Assembly: GCF_004762045.1 (NCBI RefSeq)
Contig: NZ_SJOM01000007.1
Location: 2,477,655 to 2,541,654 of the forward strand
DNA: 64,000 bases
DNA from: Mycobacterium sp. DL99
GTDB taxonomy: Bacteria > Actinomycetota > Actinomycetes > Mycobacteriales > Mycobacteriaceae
Direction: 5' to 3'
Shown: one piece after another, positions 17,068-26,449 of the stretch
How the letters are laid out: each line of letters starts with the position of its first letter
Numbering within the stretch: position 1 is the first letter of the stretch
Position numbers and translations under genes: made by a program
The notes under the pieces: model-generated
Seen by the model: the letters and a program-made list of their open reading frames with translations, nothing else
What the model was told of the DNA's origin: nothing
Databases searched by the model: none

Positions 17068-20000
17068 ATGAGGCCTGGATTCGGCTTCGGGATAGCCCGT
17101 GACGAGCTGATTCGTGATTTCGGCGCGCAGTCGACCGTGCGGGGTGAACGCTATGCCGCCGAGGGTCGGATCCGTGACATCGAGTTCGATGACGGCGAGC
17201 GTCTGCTTCGCGGACGGTGTGTCGGTTCGCATGGTCAGCTGTACGTCCTTGAGGTCGGCCTGTCGCCGGGAAGCCGGGCTGTCGTCGAGTGGGCATTGTG
17301 TTCGTGCCCCGTGGGGTCGTTCTGCAAACATGCGGTCGCCCTGGTTCTGACGGCCGCACCCCCGGACCCGGCCCACTCGCCGGTGGAGCGATGGCGCTAT
17401 GTGCTCGACAAAGTGCTCGACGAGGTCGCCGTTCCCGACGGCGGCGGCAAACCGATCGCGCTGGAATTCTCGGTCGGTGCCCCGACCCGCTACCGCCCGG
17501 GCGCCCTGCTGATGCTGCGCCCGCTGTCCCTGGGGAAACGGGGCACCTGGATCGGCCGGGCACTGACCTGGCGGCGCCTCGTGGACTACCCGGACCCGGG
17601 CGAGTTCGACCGCGACCAGTACCGGGCCGTGCGGGCGCTGCTGTCGGAGGTCGTGCGGTACTCCCCGCCGCACGGCAGCGAGGGGATGGTGCTCAACGGA
17701 ATGCCTGCCACGCTGTGGTCCCGGCTCGACGAGGTGCTGGATGCGGGAGTGACCATCTTGGCCGACACCGCGAGTGGCATCCGGGCGGTCGAGTTGGTCA
17801 AGAACGTTCACCTCCGGCTGGACTTCGCGGCCGAGGGCGGTGGTGCCGTGATGTCGGTGGCACTGATCGTCGACGGGCAGGACAGCGACCCCGACGGCGT
17901 CGCGCTGATCGGGATGCCGGCTCCGCACGGGATGTTTCAGGTCGCCGATTCGGTGCTGCGCCTGGGCGCCTTCGACCCGGTGCCGGGACGCACTATGGCC
18001 GAGATGCTGGGCCATCACGAGCAGGTGCATATCCCGGCCGACATGGCGCGCGAACTCGCGGTCGACATCCTGCCGCGCCTGGCCAGCAGCGTGGACATGG
18101 AGGTCGCCGACGGCCTGTTCGTCCCGCCGGCCATCACGGGCCCGATGCCCGCGCTGACGGTCAAGGCCGTCGACGGCGGCGCGCGGGTGTTCTGGAGTAC
18201 GCGCTACCAGGTCAACGATCAGCATCACGACTTCGACCCGATGTCTTCGGCCGGGTTGATCGGATACCGTGACGCCGCTGCCGAACAGGCGCTCTGGCCG
18301 CGGGTGCTGCCCGCGTTGCAGGCGGTCGCAGCCGCCGCGCAGGACTGGAAACATCAAGCGGCGCAACATGTCAACCGCCGGATAACCACGACGCTCGACA
18401 CCGACGCCGTCCATGAGTTGCGAGCCATCGTCAATGCCCAGAGCGCCCTGGACGCGGTCGCGGTGGCGTCGCAGCGCACATTGCTGGGCGGGGTGACTCT
18501 CACCCTCGTGGAGGCCGCGGTGCTGTGTGATCAGACCCTGCCGCAGCTGGACTGTTTCGCGGACCTGACGGTCGACGCTGATGACCGGTACCGGGCCGCC
18601 GGCGCCGATCCGGTGCTGTCGTTCTCGGGTGACACCTCGGTTCCGGGGGACTGGTTCAACCTGAACATCACGGTGAGCGTGGACGGCGAGACAGTGGCGC
18701 TGCCCGAGCTCATCCGCGAATTGAGCACTGGTGCAACGCACATGCTGTTGCCTTCCGGCATGTACTTCCGGCTGGACACGCCCGAGCTGGCGCAGTTGAG
18801 AGCCTTGCTCGACGAGGCGCGTGCGCTCGGCGAGATCGACGGGGACCGGGTCAATGCCGCGTCGATGAACATCACGCTGTGGGACGAACTGCTCGAGCTC
18901 GGTGTCGTCGACGAGCAGCTCGCCCGGTGGCGGGCCAACCTGGCGCGTCTGGCAGCGGCGCGTCCTCCGGTGCCCGTCGACCCGCCCGCGGGGCTCGACG
19001 CCGAATTGCGCGACTACCAGCGAGATGGACTGGACTGGCTTTCGTTCCTGTGGGACAACGGGATCGGCGGGGTGCTCGCCGACGACATGGGCCTGGGAAA
19101 GACCGTGCAGACGTTGGCGCTCATCGAGCGTGCCGTGGCCGGCGGCGCAGGCAGGTTCCTGGTCGTGGCGCCGACCAGCGTGGCGCGCAACTGGGTGGCC
19201 GAATGCCGCAAGTTCACCCCGGGACTGAACGCGGTGGTGGTCACCTCGACCAATGCACGGGCAGCCGTCGGACTGGCCGAACAGGTGGCCGAGGCGGATA
19301 TCGTGGTCACCTCCTACACGCTGCTGCGCATGGATATTGCCGCGTACTCACAAATCCAGTGGGCCGGAATGGTTCTCGACGAAGCGCAGTTCGTGAAGAA
19401 CCACCACAGCAAGACCCATCAGGCCGCGCGGCTGCTCGACGTGCCGTTCAAGTTGGCCATCACCGGCACCCCGATGGAGAACAACCTGATGGAGCTGTGG
19501 TCACTGCTGTCGATCACGGTGCCCGGGCTGTTCCCGTCGCCGAAGGTGTTCGAGACGTATTTCCGCAAGCCGATCGAATCGGGTGCCGCCGATGATCTGC
19601 TGCCGGTGTTGCGCAGGCGGATCAAGCCGGTACTGCTGCGGCGCACGAAAAGTCAGGTGGTCAGCGAGCTGCCGCCGAAGAGCGAACAGGTGCTCACCAT
19701 CGGACTGGGCGCCAAACATCGCAAGATCTACGACACGCGGCTGGCCCGGGAACGGCAGAAGGTGCTGGGGCTGCTGGGGGACTGGGAGAAGAACCGGTTC
19801 CAGATCTTCCGGTCGCTGACCTTGCTGCGCCAGCTCAGCCTGCACCCGGGTTTGGTCGACGACTCCGCTCGCGCGGTGGGCTCGGCCAAGATCGACTTCC
19901 TCGTCGAACAGCTCGATCAGCTGGTCGCCGAGGGGCACAGCGCGCTGGTGTTCAGCCAGTTCACCGGATTCCTCGCCATCGTGCGGGCGCACCTGGATTC

Positions 20001-20391
20001 CGCGGGTATCGCCTACAGCTACCTGGACGGTTCGGTCGACTCCGACGGAAGGGCCAGAGCCATCGAGGAATTCGGTACGGGCACCAAGCAGGTGTTCCTG
20101 ATCAGCCTGAAAGCGGGCGGATTCGGGCTGAACCTCACCGCCGCCGACTACTGCTTTCTGTGCGACCCGTGGTGGAGCCCGGCCGCTGAGGCTCAGGCCG
20201 TCGACCGGGCCCACCGTATCGGGCAGACCCGGCCGGTCAGCGTCTACCGACTGGTCGCGGAGAACACCATCGAGGAGAAGGTGGTCGCGTTGCAGGACCG
20301 CAAGCGGGCACTGTTCGCCGCGGTGGTCGATGACGGGGATCTGTTCGGCTCGACCATCTCCGCGTCCGACATCCGCGAACTGCTCGGATGA
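17068..20391 (+). CDS. SWIM zinc-finger / SNF2-family helicase (HelZ-like)
   Basis: A 1107-aa DNA translocase. A SWIM zinc-binding motif lies near the N-terminus (Cys78, Cys80, Cys86, His88; CxCx5CxH), then a long region resembling the SNF2-associated bacterial helicase N-domain. The motor follows: Walker A DDMGLGKT at 672-679, DEAQ box at 771-774, TGTPMENN, and motif VI DRAHRIGQTRPVSVYRL near the end. SNF2 proteins translocate on double-stranded DNA without strand separation; a role in DNA repair or chromosome remodelling is likely but not shown. It resembles M. tuberculosis HelZ (Rv2101, from memory). It abuts the convergent permease gene with no gap. No restriction or defence partner gene is adjacent. 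Confidence 0.9.
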   Translation: MRPGFGFGIARDELIRDFGAQSTVRGERYAAEGRIRDIEFDDGERLLRGRCVGSHGQLYVLEVGLSPGSRAVVEWALCSCPVGSFCKHAVALVLTAAPPDPAHSPVERWRYVLDKVLDEVAVPDGGGKPIALEFSVGAPTRYRPGALLMLRPLSLGKRGTWIGRALTWRRLVDYPDPGEFDRDQYRAVRALLSEVVRYSPPHGSEGMVLNGMPATLWSRLDEVLDAGVTILADTASGIRAVELVKNVHLRLDFAAEGGGAVMSVALIVDGQDSDPDGVALIGMPAPHGMFQVADSVLRLGAFDPVPGRTMAEMLGHHEQVHIPADMARELAVDILPRLASSVDMEVADGLFVPPAITGPMPALTVKAVDGGARVFWSTRYQVNDQHHDFDPMSSAGLIGYRDAAAEQALWPRVLPALQAVAAAAQDWKHQAAQHVNRRITTTLDTDAVHELRAIVNAQSALDAVAVASQRTLLGGVTLTLVEAAVLCDQTLPQLDCFADLTVDADDRYRAAGADPVLSFSGDTSVPGDWFNLNITVSVDGETVALPELIRELSTGATHMLLPSGMYFRLDTPELAQLRALLDEARALGEIDGDRVNAASMNITLWDELLELGVVDEQLARWRANLARLAAARPPVPVDPPAGLDAELRDYQRDGLDWLSFLWDNGIGGVLADDMGLGKTVQTLALIERAVAGGAGRFLVVAPTSVARNWVAECRKFTPGLNAVVVTSTNARAAVGLAEQVAEADIVVTSYTLLRMDIAAYSQIQWAGMVLDEAQFVKNHHSKTHQAARLLDVPFKLAITGTPMENNLMELWSLLSITVPGLFPSPKVFETYFRKPIESGAADDLLPVLRRRIKPVLLRRTKSQVVSELPPKSEQVLTIGLGAKHRKIYDTRLARERQKVLGLLGDWEKNRFQIFRSLTLLRQLSLHPGLVDDSARAVGSAKIDFLVEQLDQLVAEGHSALVFSQFTGFLAIVRAHLDSAGIAYSYLDGSVDSDGRARAIEEFGTGTKQVFLISLKAGGFGLNLTAADYCFLCDPWWSPAAEAQAVDRAHRIGQTRPVSVYRLVAENTIEEKVVALQDRKRALFAAVVDDGDLFGSTISASDIRELLG

Positions 20392-21981
20392 TCAGCCCGG
20401 CAGTTCGGCGGTCGGGGCGTCGACCTGCTTGATCGGACCGGTGAACCAGTGCTTCACCGACACGTGCCAGTAGATGAACAGCAGCACCAACACGCCGCCG
20501 ACCAGCAGCGGGGTGTAGTTCACGAACTTCCACTGGAAACTCGGGTCCCACGGCATACCGCCGAGCGAGGTCGGGAACATCGCGATGATCGAGGTGACGA
20601 TGATCTCGACGATCGCCACCGGCGCCATCCACTTGTACTTGCTGCCGATGTTCCACCGGCCCTGCTCGAAGGAGTCGCCGGTCTTCCACCGGTAGTAGAT
20701 CGGCACCGCGAAGCACAGGTACAGCCCGACCACGCCGATCGAGACGACGGCATAGAACGCGACCGGTGAGGGCACGTCCACACCGTTGACCGGAATCTTC
20801 ACCGGCACGATGGCCGGCAGGGTGATGATCGCCGCGATCACCGCGGTGATGATGACGGCGTTGGCGGGCACCCGGCTGGCGCTGACCTTCGACCACAGCT
20901 GGTGCCCGGGGACCGCGCGGTCCCGGCTGAATGCGAACAGCATGCGTGAGGCGCTGGTCTGGCAGGCGGTGGTGCAGAACAGCTGACCCGCGGTGGCGAT
21001 CAGCAGCACGACGCCCGCCCACTTCGATCCGAGCGCCTGGGTGAAGATGGTCGCCACCGCTCCACCGTTGGCCGACACCTCGTCGGAGTTCTGCACGGCA
21101 AACAGGAATGACAGCAACAGGATCCAGCCGCCGATCGCCGAGTAGAAGATCGACTGCCAGATCCCCTTCGCGGCGGCATTGGCCGCGCTCTTGGTCTCTT
21201 CGGACAGATGCGCCGACGCGTCATATCCGGTGATCGTGTACTGCGTCAGGATTGCCGAGATCGGCAGCACGAACAGCAGGAAGCCCCAACCGGAGGTGGA
21301 GCCGGAGAAGATCCCGGAGTTGTTGATGGTCTTGGCGAAAACGTCGGAGGCGCTGGCGTGTTGGTCCGGGAGCAGCCACAGGATGGCGATCACCGCGGTG
21401 GCGCCCGCGACGTGCCACCACACCGAGACGTTGTTGATGACGGCCAGCAGGTGTGACGAGAAGATGTTGATCACAGCCGAGACCGCCAGAATGATCAGGA
21501 ACATGATGAACACCCGGGTCAGGCTGTAGCCGGCCAGCCAGGATTCACTGAACGTTCCCAGGGTGAGGTCCAGGAATGTCGCGCTGCCGTAGGACACCGA
21601 CGCCAGGATCGCGATCAGGCCGATCAGGTTGAGCCAGCCGGTGTAGAAGCCGGCCTTGGGGCCGCCGAGTTTCGAAGCCCACCAATAGATTCCGCCTGAG
21701 GTGGGATACGCGGAGACGAGTTCGGCCAGACAGAATCCGATGATCAGGATGAAGACCGAGACAATCGGCCAACCCCAGGCGATGGCGGCCGGGCCGCCGT
21801 TGTTCCAGCCCAGCCCGAATGAGGTGAAGCAACCGGCCAGGATCGAGATGATCGAGAACGAAATGGCGAAGTTGGAGAATCCCGACCAGGACCGCTGCAG
21901 TTCCTGGACGTAACCGAGCTTGGCGAGATGTTGTTCGTCGTCACTGAGGTGTTCGGTGAGTTCTTCGTGCCCCTCGGGCAT
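20392..21981 (-). CDS. APC-superfamily amino acid/amine permease
   Basis: A 529-aa inner-membrane transporter with about 12 hydrophobic segments. The first helix region SNFAISFSIISILAGCFTSFG and the following AELVSAYPTSGGIYWWASKLGG are typical of GABA/amino-acid permeases of the APC family (ACT/GabP-like). SD GAGGAG precedes ATG 21981. It is divergent from the glnA4 operon across a 189-bp control region. A role in importing the amine or amino acid degraded by that operon (for example ethanolamine, putrescine or GABA) is therefore likely; this is inferred from context, not from transporter residues. Its last codon abuts the stop of the convergent helicase gene. Confidence 0.88.
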   Translation of the reverse strand: MPEGHEELTEHLSDDEQHLAKLGYVQELQRSWSGFSNFAISFSIISILAGCFTSFGLGWNNGGPAAIAWGWPIVSVFILIIGFCLAELVSAYPTSGGIYWWASKLGGPKAGFYTGWLNLIGLIAILASVSYGSATFLDLTLGTFSESWLAGYSLTRVFIMFLIILAVSAVINIFSSHLLAVINNVSVWWHVAGATAVIAILWLLPDQHASASDVFAKTINNSGIFSGSTSGWGFLLFVLPISAILTQYTITGYDASAHLSEETKSAANAAAKGIWQSIFYSAIGGWILLLSFLFAVQNSDEVSANGGAVATIFTQALGSKWAGVVLLIATAGQLFCTTACQTSASRMLFAFSRDRAVPGHQLWSKVSASRVPANAVIITAVIAAIITLPAIVPVKIPVNGVDVPSPVAFYAVVSIGVVGLYLCFAVPIYYRWKTGDSFEQGRWNIGSKYKWMAPVAIVEIIVTSIIAMFPTSLGGMPWDPSFQWKFVNYTPLLVGGVLVLLFIYWHVSVKHWFTGPIKQVDAPTAELPG

Positions 21982-22024
21982 GGCGGCTCCTCGTGTGCAG
22001 GGCGGTGGGCGGTCTGCACACGGA

Positions 22025-22040
22025 CAATAGAACGTTATTG
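22025..22040. promoter_or_regulatory. Inverted repeat CAATA-N6-TATTG in the permease/glnA4 gap
   Basis: A 5-bp perfect inverted repeat with a 6-bp centre lies in the divergent control region, 44 bp upstream of the permease start. It is a candidate operator for the GntR regulator encoded at the end of the operon. The evidence is symmetry and position only. Confidence 0.4.
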
Positions 22041-22093
22041 GTCTGCTGTCCTACCTTTCGGGCGTGACAATCATGCTAATTCGGTGCACGATC

Positions 22094-22103
22094 ATGACGT
22101 CAT
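22094..22103. promoter_or_regulatory. Palindrome ATGACGTCAT upstream of glnA4
   Basis: A perfect 10-bp palindrome 67 bp upstream of the glnA4 ATG. It could be a regulator half-site pair; a site of this size could also occur by chance. Confidence 0.3.
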
Positions 22104-22170
22104 CGGCGAGGCAATGGTCGGCTGGACGTCAGGTTGGCCACCGAGTCCCACACGGGCAGGAGGGTGCGCA

Positions 22171-23538
22171 ATGAGCCAGAACCCCGGCATGCTGGCACGA
22201 GCCGACCTGGAGCAAATGGTGGCGGCGGGTGAGATCGACACCGTGATCGTCGCCTTCTGCGACATGCAGGGCCGGCTGACCGGCAAGCGGGTTTCCGGCC
22301 GGTTGTTCATCGAAGAGGTCGCCGCCCACGGTGCGGAGTGTTGCAACTATTTGCTCGCGGTCGACGTCGACATGAACACCGTCGGCGGCTACTCGATGTC
22401 GAGCTGGGACACCGGCTATGGAGACATGGTGATGACGGCCGACTTCAGCACCTTGCGGTTGATTCCGTGGCTGCCCGGCACCGCGCTGGTGATGGCGGAT
22501 CTGTCGTGGCTGGACGGTCGCCCGGTCGAGCAGGCGCCGCGCAGCATCCTCAACCGCCAGATCGACCGGCTGACCGAGCGGAAGCTCGTGCCCTATGTTG
22601 GCACCGAGCTCGAATTCATGGTGTTCGACAACACATTCCGCGAGGCCTGGGCCGCGGGCTACCGCAACCTGACACCAGCCACCGACTACAACGTCGACTA
22701 CGCCATGATGGCGTCCACTCGGATGGAGCCGTTACTGCGCGACATCCGTCTGGGCATGGCGGGCGCCGGCTTGTACTGCGAGGGCGTCAAGGGGGAGTGC
22801 AACCTGGGCCAGCAGGAGATCGCGTTCCGCTACGACCATGCCCGCGCCACCTGCGACAACCACACCATCTACAAGAACGGTGCCAAGGAGATCGCCGACC
22901 AGCACGGCAAGAGCCTGACGTTCATGGCGAAATTCGATGAACGCGAGGGCAACAGCTGTCACATCCATATCTCGTTGCGTGGTGAGGACGGGTCACCGGT
23001 CTTCGCCGACGAGTCCGGCCCGCACGGGATGTCGCCCATGTTCCGCAGCTTCATCGCCGGCCAGCTGGCCACGCTGCGCGAGCTGACTCTGCTCTACGCA
23101 CCGAACATCAACTCCTACAAGAGGTTTGCTGACGGCAGCTTCGCCCCCACCGCCATCGCCTGGGGCATGGACAACCGAACCTGCGCGTTGCGCGTGGTCG
23201 GTCATGGGTCCGGTATGCGGGTGGAATGCCGGGCGCCCGGCGGCGACGTCAACCAGTACCTGGCCGTGTCGGCGCTGATCGCGGGCGGCCTGTACGGCAT
23301 CGATCACGAGCTGGAACTTCCCGACCCGCTGCCGGGGAATGCCTATGCCAGTGGGGCGCAACGGCTGCCGACCACTCTGGCCGAGGCGGCAGAGCTGTTC
23401 GCGAAGTCCGAGGTGGCGCGCACGGCGTTCGGGGACGACGTCGTCGAGCATTACCTGAACAATGCGCGGATCGAGTTGGCCGCCTTCAATTCCGCGGTGA
23501 CCGACTGGGAAAGGGTGCGTGGCTTTGAGCGGCTCTGA
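22171..23538 (+). CDS. glnA4: GlnA4: glutamine-synthetase-like gamma-glutamyl-amine ligase
   Basis: A 455-aa member of the glutamine synthetase fold, here probably not the assimilatory enzyme. Visible features: beta-grasp N-domain (CDMQGRLTGKRVSGRLF), the metal site VGTELEFMVF, GECNLGQQEIAFRY, the ATP-site stretch LTFMAKFDEREGNSCHIHISL, NSYKRF and the C-terminal RVECRAPGGDVNQYL. Streptomyces GlnA4 and PuuA-type homologues join glutamate to ethanolamine or polyamines. The following amidohydrolase and aldehyde dehydrogenase genes fit such a gamma-glutamyl catabolic route. ATG 22171 has a strong AGGAGG upstream; a longer in-frame extension crosses the divergent control region. It is the first gene of a five-gene run to 27214. 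Confidence 0.93.
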   Translation: MSQNPGMLARADLEQMVAAGEIDTVIVAFCDMQGRLTGKRVSGRLFIEEVAAHGAECCNYLLAVDVDMNTVGGYSMSSWDTGYGDMVMTADFSTLRLIPWLPGTALVMADLSWLDGRPVEQAPRSILNRQIDRLTERKLVPYVGTELEFMVFDNTFREAWAAGYRNLTPATDYNVDYAMMASTRMEPLLRDIRLGMAGAGLYCEGVKGECNLGQQEIAFRYDHARATCDNHTIYKNGAKEIADQHGKSLTFMAKFDEREGNSCHIHISLRGEDGSPVFADESGPHGMSPMFRSFIAGQLATLRELTLLYAPNINSYKRFADGSFAPTAIAWGMDNRTCALRVVGHGSGMRVECRAPGGDVNQYLAVSALIAGGLYGIDHELELPDPLPGNAYASGAQRLPTTLAEAAELFAKSEVARTAFGDDVVEHYLNNARIELAAFNSAVTDWERVRGFERL

Positions 23539-23539
23539 T

Positions 23540-24283
23540 ATGGGGGCGCGTCCGATCATCGGCATGACGACCTATCTGCAGCAGGCGCAGACCGGGGTGT
23601 GGGATGTGCAGGCGAGCTTCCTGCCGCAGGTCTACTTCGAAGGCGTCACCCGTGCCGGTGGTATTGCGCTGCTGTTGCCGCCGCAGCCGGTGGACGTCGA
23701 CATCGCCGACCGGGTGCTCGACCGCGTCGACGGTCTGGTGATCACCGGCGGCCCGGATGTGGATCCGCAGCGCTACGGACAGCAGTCACATCCGGCCACC
23801 AACGAGCCGGCCGCCGAGCGTGACGCCTGGGAGTTCGCGCTGCTGGAAGCCGCACTGCGGCGCGATATCCCGGTGCTCGGCGTGTGCCGGGGCGCGCAGG
23901 TGCTCAACACCGCGCTGGGCGGCACCCTGCACCAGCACCTGCCCGACGTGATCGGGCACACCCATCATCAGAAGGGCAACGCGGTCTTCGGCACCTCGGC
24001 CGTACGCACCGTGCCCGACACCAGACTGGCCGATCTGATCGGCGCGACGTCCGACGCGCAGTGCTATCACCACCAGGCGATCGACCGGCTCGGTGAGGGC
24101 CTGGTGGTCAGCGCCAGCGACGCCGACGGCGTGATCGAAGCCGTCGAACGTGACCCGGCACTACCCGGTGATGCATTCGTGCTGGGCGTTCAATGGCACC
24201 CCGAAGAAAACCTCGATGACCTACGCCTGTTCACCGCCGTGGTGGACGCGGCCAGAACCTATGCGACTGAGAGGGTCTCATGA
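23540..24283 (+). CDS. Gamma-glutamyl-amine hydrolase (PuuD-type class I amidotransferase)
   Basis: A 247-aa peptidase C26/class I glutaminase. The catalytic nucleophile is Cys116 in LGVCRGAQVLN, and the His-Glu pair is in GVQWHPEE (His220, Glu222). PuuD-type enzymes cleave the gamma-glutamyl bond of oxidised intermediates such as gamma-glutamyl-GABA, releasing glutamate. I placed the start at ATG 23540, directly after the glnA4 stop, because PIIGMTTY begins six residues later as in homologues; a GTG at 23519 overlapping glnA4 is an alternative. The end overlaps the aldehyde dehydrogenase start by 4 nt (ATGA). It corresponds to Rv2859c. Confidence 0.87.
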   Translation: MGARPIIGMTTYLQQAQTGVWDVQASFLPQVYFEGVTRAGGIALLLPPQPVDVDIADRVLDRVDGLVITGGPDVDPQRYGQQSHPATNEPAAERDAWEFALLEAALRRDIPVLGVCRGAQVLNTALGGTLHQHLPDVIGHTHHQKGNAVFGTSAVRTVPDTRLADLIGATSDAQCYHHQAIDRLGEGLVVSASDADGVIEAVERDPALPGDAFVLGVQWHPEENLDDLRLFTAVVDAARTYATERVS

Positions 24284-25659
24284 CATCCAGCCACGTCGTC
24301 AACCCGGCTACCGAGGAGGTGCTGACCACCGTCGACCTCCTGGACGTGGGTGCCGTCGATGACGCCGTGGCGCGTGCCGCCGTGGCGCAACGGGCATGGG
24401 CCCGGCTGGCCCCGGCTGAGCGGGCCGCCGCGCTACGCGCGTTCGCCGCCGTCGTCGACGCCCACATCGAAGACCTCGCCGCCCTGGAGGTGGCCAATTC
24501 CGGGCACCCGATCGGGCAGGCCGAGTGGGAGGCCGGGCACGTCCGGGACGTCCTGCAGTTCTACTCGGCCACTCCGGAACGATTGAGCGGCAAGCAGATC
24601 CCGGTGGCCGGTGGCTTGGACGTCACGTTCAACGAGCCTCTCGGCGTCGTCGGGGTCATCACGCCGTGGAATTTCCCGATGACCATCGCCGCGTGGGGCT
24701 TCGCCCCGGCGCTGGCGGCCGGGAACGCGGTGGTGCTCAAGCCCGCCGAGTGGACCCCGCTGACCACGATCCGGCTCGGTGAGCTGGCCATCGAATCGGG
24801 TTTGCCGGCCGGGCTGTTCCAGGTGCTGCCGGGCAAGGGTTCGGTGGTGGGGGAACGGTTCGTCACCCACCCCGGCGTCCGCAAGGTGGTGTTCACCGGA
24901 TCCACAGAGGTGGGGATGCGGGTGATGGCCGGGGCGGCGGCTCAGGTCAAACGGGTGACGCTGGAGTTGGGTGGCAAGAGCGCCAACATCGTGTTCGACG
25001 ACTGCGATCTGGAGAAGGCCGCGGCCACCGCTCCGTACGGCGTGTTCGACAACGCCGGGCAGGACTGCTGTGCGCGTAGCCGGATCCTGGTGCAGCGCAG
25101 TGTCTACGACCGTTTCATGGAGCTGCTGGAGCCGGCGGTCAAGGGCGTCGCCGTGGGGGACCCCACCGTCCGCGGCACCGAGATGGGGCCGTTGGTGTCA
25201 CGTCCGCACTGGCAGTCGGTGTCGTCCTACGTTCCCGACGATGCCCCGGTGGCGTTCCGGGGTTCCGCCCCGGACGGTCCCGGGTTCTGGTTCCCGCCAA
25301 CGGTGTTGACGCCGCAGCGCACCGACCGCACCGTGACCGACGAGATTTTCGGCCCCGTGGTGACCGTGCTGCCCTTCGACGACGAGGCCGATGCCATCGC
25401 GTTGGCCAACGACACGCCCTATGGTTTGTCGGGCTCGATCTGGACCGACAATCTCTCGCGCGCACTTCGGGTGTCGCGGGCGGTGGAAGCGGGCAATCTC
25501 AGCGTCAATTCGCACTCGTCAGTGCGCTACAACACGCCGTTCGGGGGTTTCAAGCAGTCCGGATTGGGGCGCGAGTTGGGACCCGACGCACCACTGTCTT
25601 TCACCGAAACCAAGAATGTCTTCTTCGCCATTGAAGATCGAGCAGAGGAGTCCATTTAA
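24280..25659 (+). CDS. aldC: NAD(P)-dependent aldehyde dehydrogenase (AldC-like)
   Basis: A 459-aa ALDH-superfamily enzyme. Motifs in order: GVVGVITPWNFPM (cofactor domain), KPAEWTPLTTIRLGELA, VFTGSTEVG, the general base in VTLELGGKSANIVF, the catalytic Cys263 in GQDCCARSR and the C-terminal PFGGFKQSGLGRELG. In the operon it probably oxidises the aldehyde formed after gamma-glutamylation and oxidation of the amine, as PuuC does. Start codon and upstream stop overlap (ATGA), and the end overlaps the SDR start by one base (TAATG), so the operon is tightly coupled. It corresponds to Rv2858c. Confidence 0.93.
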   Translation: MTSSHVVNPATEEVLTTVDLLDVGAVDDAVARAAVAQRAWARLAPAERAAALRAFAAVVDAHIEDLAALEVANSGHPIGQAEWEAGHVRDVLQFYSATPERLSGKQIPVAGGLDVTFNEPLGVVGVITPWNFPMTIAAWGFAPALAAGNAVVLKPAEWTPLTTIRLGELAIESGLPAGLFQVLPGKGSVVGERFVTHPGVRKVVFTGSTEVGMRVMAGAAAQVKRVTLELGGKSANIVFDDCDLEKAAATAPYGVFDNAGQDCCARSRILVQRSVYDRFMELLEPAVKGVAVGDPTVRGTEMGPLVSRPHWQSVSSYVPDDAPVAFRGSAPDGPGFWFPPTVLTPQRTDRTVTDEIFGPVVTVLPFDDEADAIALANDTPYGLSGSIWTDNLSRALRVSRAVEAGNLSVNSHSSVRYNTPFGGFKQSGLGRELGPDAPLSFTETKNVFFAIEDRAEESI

Positions 25660-26432
25660 TGGATCTGACCCAGCGACTGGCCGGCAAGGTTGCCGTCATC
25701 ACCGGTGGTGCCAGCGGCATCGGCCTGGCCACCGGACGGCGGCTGCGTGCCGAGGGCGCCACGATCGTGGTGGGCGATATCGACCCCGTCGCGGGCGAGG
25801 CCGCCGCCGAGGAACTCGACGGATTGTTCGTCGGCGTTGATGTGTCCGACCAGGATGCTGTCGATCAGCTCTTCGACACTGCGGCAGCGACATTCGGTTC
25901 GGTCGATATCGCGTTCAACAACGCCGGGATCTCGCCCCCCGAAGATGATCTGATCGAGACCACCGAGCTGCCGGCGTGGCAGCGGGTGCAGGACATCAAC
26001 CTGAAATCGGTTTACCTGTCCTGCCGGGCGGCGCTGCGCCACATGGTGCCCGCGGGCAAGGGCTCGATCATCAACACCGCGTCGTTCGTGGCGGTGATGG
26101 GTTCGGCCACCTCCCAGATCTCCTACACCGCCTCCAAAGGCGGCGTGCTGGCGATGTCGCGCGAACTCGGGGTGCAGTACGCCCGGCAGGGAATCCGGGT
26201 CAATGCCCTGTGCCCCGGCCCGGTGAACACCCCGTTGCTGCAGGAATTGTTCGCCAAGGATCCCGAGCGTGCCGCGCGACGGCTGGTGCACATCCCGTTG
26301 GGCCGTTTCGCCGAGCCCGAGGAGTTGGCCGCCGCGGTGGCGTTCCTGGCCAGTGACGACTCGTCGTTCATCACAGGTTCGACTTTCCTGGTCGACGGCG
26401 GGATCAGCTCCGCGTACGTGACACCGCTGTGA
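25659..26432 (+). CDS. Short-chain dehydrogenase/reductase
   Basis: A 257-aa classical SDR with the nucleotide-binding TGGASGIG (residues 15-22), FNNAG, the serine in NTASFVAVMGSATS and the catalytic SYTASKGG, ending in STFLVDGGISSAYVTPL. The Asp in VVGDIDP after the second strand suggests NAD preference. It overlaps the aldehyde dehydrogenase by one base. A role in oxidising an alcohol or amine-derived intermediate of the same pathway is plausible, since no amine oxidase or transaminase is encoded here. It corresponds to Rv2857c. Confidence 0.92.
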   Translation: MDLTQRLAGKVAVITGGASGIGLATGRRLRAEGATIVVGDIDPVAGEAAAEELDGLFVGVDVSDQDAVDQLFDTAAATFGSVDIAFNNAGISPPEDDLIETTELPAWQRVQDINLKSVYLSCRAALRHMVPAGKGSIINTASFVAVMGSATSQISYTASKGGVLAMSRELGVQYARQGIRVNALCPGPVNTPLLQELFAKDPERAARRLVHIPLGRFAEPEELAAAVAFLASDDSSFITGSTFLVDGGISSAYVTPL

Positions 26433-26449
26433 CACCCTGATAGCTCGCC

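Noticed and set aside
17068..21981. SNF2 helicase plus neighbour as an anti-phage system
   Set aside because: The adjacent genes are an amino-acid permease and an osmolyte operon; no nuclease, methylase or other defence partner is present.
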